Origin: Helicobacter didelphidarum
GTDB taxonomy: Bacteria > Campylobacterota > Campylobacteria > Campylobacterales > Helicobacteraceae
DNA length: 64,000 nt
NCBI RefSeq assembly: GCF_003364195.1
Contig: NZ_NXLQ01000004.1
Location: 1 to 64,000, forward strand
Direction of reading: 5' to 3'
Under the pieces are notes generated by a model, which ran no database searches, was not told where the DNA came from, and worked only from the letters and a program-made list of their open reading frames with translations. Within the stretch, counting starts at the first letter, position 1. Each line of letters begins with the position of its first letter. The translations under genes were made by a program, and so were the position numbers. This document shows positions 10,629-19,200 of the stretch, piece after piece.

Positions 10629-11708
10629 ATGATGAAAATTATTGTAGGATTAGGAATATTGCTAAGTATGGTGTGTCATGCAAAATCTAGCGAAGTTATC
10701 GCTAATAAATCTCAAATTCAAACAGAATCTAAAACTATACAAGAAAGACCAATGCGAATATATGATGAATTTGACCGAGATAAACCTGAATATTGGCTTC
10801 AATTTCTTCTGGGAGAACCTTGCAGACATGCATATCATGAAGTGCAATTCAATGAAAAATGTCGCAAAGAGCTAAAATTTGCTTACACATATTTTGAACC
10901 CATTTATACTGATGGATCAATACAAAAAAATGGGAAATTAAAGAATTTTTGCTATGATAGTGACGGAGAGAAAAACTGCGATTATAAGATAAAAAAGCCT
11001 ATCAGATTCAAAGGCACACTAACGCTTAAAAGAAACTATCAAGAAGGTGCATGTAGTGCATTTGAATCTATTCATTTTAAGCCAAATGATAAAACTCTCC
11101 CTGAATTTTTACAACAAGGCTTTATTGTTGAAATCAAACCTGATGAAAAGATTTATAATACATTTTTACCTACTATCCCACAATGGTTTCGTGAATACCT
11201 CGCAGGTGAGATTACCTATGAAGTGAGCTTTACGCTAAAGGATATATTTCAGGTAGATTATTCTGCGTGTAGTATGGGAAATCGAGGAGAGATAGAGAAT
11301 CTCCAAATCATAAGAAAAATCTCTAGTAAGCCTTATGATAGGGATAATTACATGGATGTGCCTGAGTATAATTTTGCACTTACCTTAGAAAGTAAAGAGA
11401 GCTATGTCAATCTCCGAGAAAGTCCAAATGGCAAGATTCTGACACAAATAGAGATGAATGAGTTTGATAAGATTCTCCTATGGAATCTTGATTTTGATAT
11501 AATAAAGGAGCAATACTCTTGGCTTGGTGAGATTTTTACTTGGCAAAAACTTATTGATGCAAAAAATACACAAGATAAAGATTTTAACAAAGACTCTAAA
11601 AAATCTCAATGGGTAAAAGTCCTCTATTTCCCGCCAAATGTTAATGATGTAAGCAAAGCTATGATAGGCTATATTCATCATTCGCAGATAAAGGGCTATG
11701 AGAAATAA
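10629..11708 (+). CDS. secreted protein with C-terminal SH3-like region, function unknown
   Basis: A 359-residue protein with a signal peptide (MMKIIVGLGILLSMVCHA, cleavage near residue 19). I do not recognise the central 230 residues, which contain several Cys (for example EPCRHAY, NFCYDS, KNCDY, SACSMG) that could form disulfides in the periplasm. Near residue 257 the segment SYVNLRESPNGKILTQI is the usual opening of a bacterial SH3b domain, which often binds peptidoglycan or peptides. AAGGAAAG precedes the ATG. It follows the SLT-like gene on the same strand, so a joint cell-envelope role is possible but unproven. Confidence 0.6.
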   Translation: MMKIIVGLGILLSMVCHAKSSEVIANKSQIQTESKTIQERPMRIYDEFDRDKPEYWLQFLLGEPCRHAYHEVQFNEKCRKELKFAYTYFEPIYTDGSIQKNGKLKNFCYDSDGEKNCDYKIKKPIRFKGTLTLKRNYQEGACSAFESIHFKPNDKTLPEFLQQGFIVEIKPDEKIYNTFLPTIPQWFREYLAGEITYEVSFTLKDIFQVDYSACSMGNRGEIENLQIIRKISSKPYDRDNYMDVPEYNFALTLESKESYVNLRESPNGKILTQIEMNEFDKILLWNLDFDIIKEQYSWLGEIFTWQKLIDAKNTQDKDFNKDSKKSQWVKVLYFPPNVNDVSKAMIGYIHHSQIKGYEK

Positions 11709-11799
11709 CTACATGTCTGCGACAACAGCTTTTATGGTTGAGCCTAGCAAAAGAATCGCATTATAGATTCTAAGCCCAAAAGGATAAGGAGGTAAATTT

Positions 11800-11871
11800 T
11801 TGGAATTTAGAATCACAATCATAGAATCTTCTCATTGCAACTTTTGCATAAGTAAAGTATATGGCAATTAA
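11800..11871 (+). CDS. possible 23-codon leader ORF coupled to the 11861 gene
   Basis: A very strong ribosome binding site (AAGGAGGT, 11786-11793) is followed seven bases later by TTG and a 23-codon frame ending at TAA 11869-11871, which overlaps the ATG of the next small gene in another frame. No other start fits this ribosome site. It may be a coupled leader, or the two frames may once have been a single gene. No homology recognised. Confidence 0.25.
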   Translation: MEFRITIIESSHCNFCISKVYGN

Positions 11872-12091
11872 GATTGTATTTACAGGCAAAAATGATACAA
11901 GGATTACAAAAGTAAAGACCACGCAAGGCACGAAAGGTTTTGGCAAAAATACGATAAAAAGTGTAGTAGGGAGTGAGTATCTCCCAATATTTGATAATTT
12001 CTTTGAAGCAAGGGATATTTTAGCAAAGAAAATTAATCGCCAACTTTTAGAATCTAGCTTACTCTCATGGGAACGAGAAAATATATACTAA
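11861..12091 (+). CDS. small hypothetical protein
   Basis: A 76-residue basic, soluble-looking protein of unknown function (starts MAIKIVFTGKND, ends LSWERENIY). It has no ribosome site of its own at good spacing; a strong one (AAGGAGGT) lies about 70 bases upstream in front of a short overlapping frame, so translation may be by coupling. It could also be a fragment of a larger gene broken by a frameshift. It is separate from its neighbours in function as far as can be seen. Confidence 0.4.
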   Translation: MAIKIVFTGKNDTRITKVKTTQGTKGFGKNTIKSVVGSEYLPIFDNFFEARDILAKKINRQLLESSLLSWERENIY

Positions 12092-12294
12092 TATCTCTAT
12101 AATGCACAAGAAACAATAAAATACAGGAGAGTGAGGAAATACAAACACAAAGCCTCTGCCTATTTGAGATAACTATAATTCATCTCTATACTACATACAA
12201 AATAGATTATAAGTTTTTAAAACCTCAAACTCTTCAAATCCCAGTCTTTTTTAGAATCTAAATTATTATAAAAATTGATATATTTCATTAAGCA

Positions 12295-13203
12295 TTATTT
12301 TTCACTTTTTGCACCATACGCAAATTTTACATAAATTGCCAATGCAATAAGTAAAATCGCTACACCGATAATTAAAAACACAGAAAATAAAAGTTTTTCG
12401 GGAGAATAAATAGTGAATTTAAATACAAGCATTAATGCTTCAATCGCTAAAGCAACAATGATAGAACCTAAAAATCGTATCATAGTTTTATGCACAGTGT
12501 AGGTTTTTTGTCCGACATTTTTTCCCAATACTTCTTCTTCAAAAATTGCTTTCACAAGGTCAAAAATCGCTAAAGCAAGTGTTAATAAAATCGTAGATTC
12601 AAATATATCCTCAACTTTAAAATGCTCAAACTTGAGCAAATCATCTGACCAAAATTTTACCATACCCTTAATCGTGAGAACAAGTGCTATAAAAGCAAGG
12701 GAAAGTGAAAAGACAAAATACATGATAATGCTAAAATTTGAGAAAAACCCAAAAAACCAACTTGGTGCACTAATTTTTATTGCTTCCCTCAAATGAACAT
12801 CAATACAAACGACAAAAAGTAGCTCATGTGCTTGATTATAAACAGGGTATGCTGCGGTTACAACAAGATTCCCATCAATTTTTGAAGGATAAGGATTAGT
12901 GATAATACACCTCTGCTCATCAAGTGCCTCATAAAAATATGCACGATTTGAAAAATTTTTACCCTCATTTGGGATATTTTCATTTCTCTGAAATGTATCA
13001 CTGACTTGTATGCCATTTTTATCTAAAATATACATAGAATCAAAATTCTTAATCTCACCTTTAATTCGCATTAAGCCTTCTAAAACGCCATCCAAGTTTG
13101 TCGCTGGCATAAAATTCTTAATATTTTGTGTAAAAAGATAGCACATATAAGCACGCAATTCATAGCGAACCTTAGAATAAGTTACAATATCTCGCGATAA
13201 CAT
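12295..13203 (-). CDS. PDC-sensor membrane protein
   Basis: A 302-residue protein with a PDC/Cache-like sensing region at residues 10-140 (MYILDKNGIQVSD and the ITNPYPS... VVTAAYPVYN block are typical of dCache-type domains), then four predicted membrane spans at about 150-180, 205-227, 240-265 and 275-297. There is no kinase, methyl-accepting or GGDEF output domain. The family normally senses small ligands outside the inner membrane; here the N-terminus lacks an obvious signal or first membrane helix, which is odd for an external domain. AAGGA lies upstream of the ATG. Partner and ligand are unknown. Confidence 0.6.
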   Translation of the reverse strand: MLSRDIVTYSKVRYELRAYMCYLFTQNIKNFMPATNLDGVLEGLMRIKGEIKNFDSMYILDKNGIQVSDTFQRNENIPNEGKNFSNRAYFYEALDEQRCIITNPYPSKIDGNLVVTAAYPVYNQAHELLFVVCIDVHLREAIKISAPSWFFGFFSNFSIIMYFVFSLSLAFIALVLTIKGMVKFWSDDLLKFEHFKVEDIFESTILLTLALAIFDLVKAIFEEEVLGKNVGQKTYTVHKTMIRFLGSIIVALAIEALMLVFKFTIYSPEKLLFSVFLIIGVAILLIALAIYVKFAYGAKSEK

Positions 13204-13473
13204 TGAGTTCCTTTGTTAAAAATATTCTTATAAAGTTTTTGCCCTATTCTATCAATATCTTTCAGATTTATAAATATCTAATAAAAACTAATACTATTGT
13301 CGAATGAACTTTGTAATTCTATACTATATACTTTAATATTTTTGTTTTTGTTTAGATTCTCTACAAAAAATGAAATTTCTTAAACGCATATTTTGCTATA
13401 TGATATGTCAAACTTTATAAATTGATATTATTAAAATTTATATTACCTCTATCATTTGGATTTTTCAACCTCT

Positions 13474-14469
13474 TCATCGCAGGGCTTGGAGCTTCGCTTC
13501 ATAGACATCTATCATCTCATCGATATTTTGCATTGCCCTCTCTTCGCTTAGGTGCATACTTTTGTCAGGCAACTCTGATAAAGAAAAGCCAAAAACCACA
13601 AAAGGATCAGTCTCCTCTTGCTCAAAGCCACTCTCTTCCAAAACGCTAGATTTATAGCCAAACTCCGCATAAGTGATAGGAATACTCACTGCAAAATCAA
13701 AAGCCTCATAAGTATAAAGCTGCGACCTATTTTCGCTCCAATCTGCAAAATCGCTCCCTACTCCATTGCGGAAACCAGCGACATTGACATTACCCGGTAT
13801 ATCCCTAAACGCAGGGAAAATCCTAAAAAACGCACCTTTATCAAAAAGCACATAACCATTGAGCCATTGTCCCTCATCACGCCGAATAAGAGCGATAATG
13901 CTTGTATAGCCTCTATGCGTGAAAACTTGCTTCAATGCGCGGAATCTATGATTTCTCACATTGCCTATAACCTGCAGTTTGCTTGGATTGATATTGCTAA
14001 GTGCGTCTTTAAGCCTACCTATATCATCAGTCGTTTTTGTATCAGCCATTTTTTTGTCAATTATTTTTTCGCCAAATTCAGCCTTGCAGAGCGTCTCACC
14101 CCATTCACACGAGAGATAAAACCCCACTTTCTCATCATATTTCACAACAAGGGGCTTTTTGAAGTCCTGCAAACGCACAATATCACTTGCATAAATATCA
14201 TATCCATTTTTATCCTGCACTCCGCTTGCAGATTCTATAATATCAATAGGATAGCGACCTGCAAACCCCTTTTTTGTAACAAATTTTTGCCTCTCATCAT
14301 ACTGCACCCCCTCATCATCACTATAAAAATAGCTTAAAAAAGGCGTGCTAAAATACCGCTGCTTCATCGTTTTTGCTCCTTGTGATGATGGATTTTGTGC
14401 TGATAGATTCTCCGCAAATGCAGCGGAGTGAAAAAATATAAGGCTCATGAGAAGTAAAAATTGTTTCAT
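13474..14469 (-). CDS. secreted hypothetical protein
   Basis: A 331-residue protein with a clear signal peptide (MKQFLLLMSLIFFHSAAFA, cleavage about residue 19). The mature part is mixed alpha/beta with no motif I recognise. It has a pair of Cys near residues 126 and 133 and a C-terminal helical Glu-rich segment. GGAG precedes the ATG. It stands alone between the PDC-sensor gene and the TOPRIM gene. Its base composition is less AT-rich than the neighbouring ATPase genes. Confidence 0.5.
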   Translation of the reverse strand: MKQFLLLMSLIFFHSAAFAENLSAQNPSSQGAKTMKQRYFSTPFLSYFYSDDEGVQYDERQKFVTKKGFAGRYPIDIIESASGVQDKNGYDIYASDIVRLQDFKKPLVVKYDEKVGFYLSCEWGETLCKAEFGEKIIDKKMADTKTTDDIGRLKDALSNINPSKLQVIGNVRNHRFRALKQVFTHRGYTSIIALIRRDEGQWLNGYVLFDKGAFFRIFPAFRDIPGNVNVAGFRNGVGSDFADWSENRSQLYTYEAFDFAVSIPITYAEFGYKSSVLEESGFEQEETDPFVVFGFSLSELPDKSMHLSEERAMQNIDEMIDVYEAKLQALR

Positions 14470-14528
14470 ATACGCTCCGTTGTTGTTCTATCTCCTCCCA
14501 CTAACATATCTAAGGTATGATAAATACA

Positions 14529-15065
14529 CTATTTCTCTAAAAATTCTTTCAGTGGTATCAAATAGTCAGAATCTAAGTTTAATATGTCATTATTGATTTC
14601 AAAGTTTTTATTACCATTTTTAAATCCAAAACTATGAAAATACGCATAAACTTTAGATTTTTTAGCAGGTAATTTTAGATTACTATTATCTTTTTGTAAT
14701 TTTCTTAAACACTCTTCATATTTTGTGAAACATTCTAATATACATTTTTCTTTTGCCATATTTTCTAATAAGATTTCTAAATTACCACTATCTTGATTAT
14801 TTGGAAATAAAAATATTTCATATTGTGAAATATTTTTGCTTATTTCTTGTATTTGCTTCTCTATATTAGCTTTTGCCAATGCTATATCATTATCAGCATC
14901 AAAAATAATTTTTATTTTATTATATTTTTCTATACTCTTGATTGACTTCAAGCCATCTTTTCCACCTGCGGACTTTATACTATTTTCTTTTATCTCTACG
15001 CCCAAGTATTTACAATACAATTCAATAAAGCTTTTATCAGTATTCCCTTCAACAATTATTAACAT
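14529..15065 (-). CDS. TOPRIM-domain protein (DUF3226-like), partner of the AAA ATPase
   Basis: A 178-residue TOPRIM-fold protein. The two diagnostic pieces are visible: the N-terminal strand with conserved Glu (IIVEGNTDKSFIE) and the acidic motif IIFDADND near residue 56. These coordinate metal in OLD nucleases, primases and topoisomerases. It begins two bases after the stop codon of the AAA ATPase, with a TAGGG/ACTAGG ribosome site inside the ATPase end, so the pair is one operon. OLD-family nucleases carry ATPase and TOPRIM on one chain; here they are split, as in PARIS (AriA/AriB). A nuclease or toxin role is inferred. Confidence 0.7.
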   Translation of the reverse strand: MLIIVEGNTDKSFIELYCKYLGVEIKENSIKSAGGKDGLKSIKSIEKYNKIKIIFDADNDIALAKANIEKQIQEISKNISQYEIFLFPNNQDSGNLEILLENMAKEKCILECFTKYEECLRKLQKDNSNLKLPAKKSKVYAYFHSFGFKNGNKNFEINNDILNLDSDYLIPLKEFLEK

Positions 15066-15067
15066 AC

Positions 15068-16051
15068 CTAGTCCCTAATCTCATTATTCTGTTCAATGTT
15101 TAATATAAAATCTTCTTGACTATAATGTATCGCTTTAAGCTCCTCATCTTTTCTGTAAAGATTAAAAATAGCTATATTTTCATCTTGTTCTAAGACTTCA
15201 TTTAGCTTCTTTAAAAACTCCTCATTATGTGTAGTAACGAAGAATTGCACATCTTTTGCATGAAGCATAGCTCTAAGAAGTAGTGCGATACTTTCAAAAT
15301 GTAATCCATTCTCTATTTCGTCAATAATAATATATTTGCAATTAGCTAAAATAGCAACAAGAATCGTAATATAGCTTTGAAATCCATTTCCCATTAGTCT
15401 CAAACTTATATCATGCGATAAGTTTTCTTGCTCAACCATAATTTTATTTGCACTAAATCTAAGCGTAACAATATCTTTTGAAAAATCCTTGCAAACTTTT
15501 TCAAGTTGTTTTCTTTTTTCTTTAGATTCTATAATGTCTTTTAGATTTACTATAAGAATCTTTTCTCTTACAGAATATGCACTAGAAATAAATTCAGTTT
15601 TTTCATATTTTATGGGTGTTTTATTATCTCTCTTTATATTGAGATTAAATTCACGCGGTTTAGTTTTTACTATTGACATTTTTTGCTTATTAATTTCAAA
15701 ACTTAATCCATTAATATTTAGACGCTGTCCTATATCGACTAATGTAAAATGCTCAATATTTTTATTGGGGCTAATTTTTAATGTATTACTGCCACTTACT
15801 AAAACAATATCTGTTGTTAAATCATAATTATAAAAAAATCCCTCGAAACAATCTTCCTCATTGAGCATATTCCTTGATTCAGAAATAGGGAAAATAGCCT
15901 CTGGATTTGCCCTGAGATACACATATATTGCCTCTAAAACAGAGGTTTTTCCTATATTTGCCTTACCTACAAAAATATTGATTTTTTTAAAACCTTTTAA
16001 CTCTAAATGTTTGATTGCTCTAAAGTTATTTATAATTATATCCTCTATCAT
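15068..16051 (-). CDS. OLD-type AAA ATPase (AAA_15/AAA_21-like)
   Basis: A 327-residue SMC/ABC-like ATPase. The start MIEDIIINNFRAIKHLEL is the common opening of OLD-type ATPases; Walker A is VGKANIGKTS near residue 32, Walker B is YIIIDEIENGLH near 246, and the H-loop is FVTTHNEEF near 277. I chose the ATG at 16051, which has GGAG six bases upstream; an ATG at 16063 adds four residues. It is followed at once by a TOPRIM gene and lies next to a type IIG restriction enzyme. Such ATPase-TOPRIM pairs often act in phage defence; that role here is inference. Confidence 0.75.
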   Translation of the reverse strand: MIEDIIINNFRAIKHLELKGFKKINIFVGKANIGKTSVLEAIYVYLRANPEAIFPISESRNMLNEEDCFEGFFYNYDLTTDIVLVSGSNTLKISPNKNIEHFTLVDIGQRLNINGLSFEINKQKMSIVKTKPREFNLNIKRDNKTPIKYEKTEFISSAYSVREKILIVNLKDIIESKEKRKQLEKVCKDFSKDIVTLRFSANKIMVEQENLSHDISLRLMGNGFQSYITILVAILANCKYIIIDEIENGLHFESIALLLRAMLHAKDVQFFVTTHNEEFLKKLNEVLEQDENIAIFNLYRKDEELKAIHYSQEDFILNIEQNNEIRD

Positions 16052-16203
16052 AATATACTCCATTTTAAAATCACAAAGAAATTATAGCTGAAAGCTTGTG
16101 AATATTAAATAATCTCAAACTAAAATCATCTATCTCATAACCTCCCCTACAATCACATAATACCTAATATTGCAACAATTTGACTTTGTCATTTTTATAA
16201 TCT

Positions 16204-19200
16204 CTACTCCCACAAATCTTTCAATATTGCTACATATTGTGGTTGTTTGTTATTGAGCACCTTAAATGTATCGAGGATATAGCAAAATTCCTCCTTTGTA
16301 ATCCCATAGAGTTTGGCTATCATTATGTCATTCCTCGCACGCAGTGTGTCGTAGAGCTTGCGTGTCTTTGGGATTTCATTTTTGCTTATCGCAAATTCAC
16401 TTGCTAGCTCTGCGAAATCCCCCGCTTTGTCATTATAGAGTTGCAGGATAAGGGCATTTCTCGCGATTTGACTATACACGCTATCACTCTCTATCTCCTC
16501 ATCGCTTGGCTGTGGGAGCGGGATTCTCTGTAAATAAGTTTTACTTACATTTATCTGCACCATACCCCTTGCGATAAAATCCACAATTACACTATTAAGC
16601 AATCCTAATGCAAATAAGATTCTAAGATTTGAGATAGCCTTTATCTTTATTTGCTTAGAATCTAAAATATATTGTTTAGGGTTCGCCCCAAACATACTAT
16701 GACCAAAACCACAATCCTTTGGTAAAAGGCTAAATATTAAAGTGCGTTCATCGGTATCCCTTGCAATCGCACGGAATCCTAATCGCACAAACTCCCTATC
16801 ATAGGCGATTATAGAATCTTCTATCGATTCTTTGGTAGGCTTAGTCGCATTTTGGATTGCTTCACTGCGTTCGCAATGACGATTGGATTCTTTGGTTGGG
16901 TTATGGGTTTTACTTCGTGCGTCGCACTCGTCATTGCGAGAGGCTTTAGCCTCGTGGCAATCCATAGAATCTGCATTTACTTTGTCATTGCAAGCCGATT
17001 TATCTGCGTGGCAATCTATATTTTGTTTTTGGATTACTTCGCTATGCTCGCAATGACGAAAGGAATGTCTTACTTTATCGCCCTGCTCCTCGCAATGACT
17101 ATTGGATTCTGTGGATACTTCGGCTACCGCCTCAGTATGACGAGAGGGATTATCAGTATGACGACTAAGCAGAGATTCTATAATCCTCTCATATTCTTTA
17201 CTATCGATACCCAAATCCTGCTTCAAGCGATAGATTTCCTTACTCCTTAGACGCCTATCAAACGCCTCTTTGTCTAAGAAATATTGGGCATTCTCAAATC
17301 GTGCGTTAAACTGATGTATCATTTTGCCCTCATAGAGTGGCAGTAGTCCATCACTAGGAGATTCTATAAACAAATCCTTATCATTTGTCATATCAAGCTC
17401 TCGGCGAAAATCCAGCCATTGAGAATCAAGCGGGCTAAATCTCGTATAGCATTTTTCTAGGATTGCTAAATCTTCTCCGCTTCGTAGCTCCATTAAGGCG
17501 AGTTGATTGGGGCTAAGGGCTTGTATCGTGGCAAAATCGATATGGATAATCTTAGCAGCATATCCTTGCAATTCTTCCACACTCATCTCATCATATTTGC
17601 TTTTTGGAGGGGTTTTGTCGCTCTTTGTGGGATTTGTAGATTTGGTTTGTTTGGATTGAGTTGTTGCAGATTCAAGCTTTTTGGATTTGATTTTTTTAGA
17701 TTTGGGCGAATTTTTCAATGCAAGTTTATCAAACGACTTATGCGCATCGATAGCTTCGTTGATGTCAGTCTTATAAAACATCGTCCTTATCGTATGCTTT
17801 GTAGGGGCTTTAGCATTGGCTACACTCATCATCGCGAATTTATAACTTCGATGCACAGAATGAAATATGCCCTCACGATTTTCAAAGCTATAAAAATACT
17901 CTAATTTTCTTTGCTCCCATATCTCCTTACGCAAGGCATAGCTCCCCTCCTCAAACATCAATGCACTCGGCAGGACATAGTTGAGCCTCGCTTGTGGCGC
18001 GAGCAGAGAGAGATTGCGTTCGACAAAGAAGCGGAAGAGATTCCCATCGCCACTTCCAGCATTTAGCGGATAATGTGCCTTGTAGTAGTTGTTGCTAGAT
18101 TCTATCAATGCCTTTGCTTCATCGTATTCACGCTTGATATAGGCTTTGCTTAGGAGATTGGTAGCGATTTCTTTTTTCTTAGAGTTACTCAAGGTGCGGT
18201 AGTTGCTTTGGTATTGTGGGAAAAAGTCATTATCGCTAAATTTCGTCTTATCCCACGGCGGATTGCCTACGATAGCTTGGAATCCTACAAAATTATTATT
18301 TGTTACAATTTCGGGGAATTCTATCTCATAGTTAAAAAATCGATATTTTTCGCAATAGGATTGTATGATTGCTTTAAGCTTGGAATCTTCTAAGATAGTT
18401 TCAAGTCCCGAAGATTCTAAGCTATCAAGTCGCTTTCTCTCCACTGCATTGACAAATCCCTTTACATTCAAATAATTGAGATAGAGATTGAGGTTATCCA
18501 AAGTAGGCTTGATTTCATCATTATAGATTCGCTTGGATTCTGTAATCTCGCTTTCATTTGAGTCTTTGAGGCAATCAAGCTTCTCAAATATTTCGCTTAG
18601 GGTGTTAAATCTATCTAAAAAATTATCGATAAAGAGACTCGCTCCTGCTTTTGCTCCCTTGCCTTTTGATTTTATCTTTTGTAATTCATCATAATATCTC
18701 TTAAACTCCGCGATAGTCGTGCCGATAAGGGCATTGCCGCATTTGATATGATGCTCAATAAAGCTTAGCGGTGTGCCAAAGATAAAGCTATCAATCCACA
18801 AACTAAGCTTAGTAAGCTCGATAGAAAAGGGATTTAAATCAATCCCAAAAATCACTCTTTTTAAAAGGAGTCGCTTGACAATATCGCTCTCATCAATGAC
18901 ATAGCCTTGAATATAATCAGTGATATGGGATTCTATACTTTGCTTTTCTCTCTCATAGAGTGCGTGCAGTGAAGGAAAAGAATCAAATCTCTCTATGACA
19001 ATCTGCGTGATGAGATTGAGTGCTTTGACGAGGAAATGTCCGCTCCCACAGGCATTATCCAAAATCTTAAATGTTAAAATATTGCTATCATCAAGATTAT
19101 CTTGCAGGGCAGATTCGACTAAAAAACTGGTAATAGATTCTGGTGTGTAGAAACTCGCGGTGCTTTTGCGTGAATTGCTTGTATTTTTGAGATAGATTTG

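Noticed and set aside
13618-14337. Rightward open frame of 239 codons
   Set aside because: It is antisense to a secreted protein with a clear signal peptide and ribosome site, and its own sequence looks like shadow coding.
16852-17250. Rightward open frame of 132 codons opposite the type IIG gene
   Set aside because: It is the reverse reading of the REP-like repeats and has no ribosome site.
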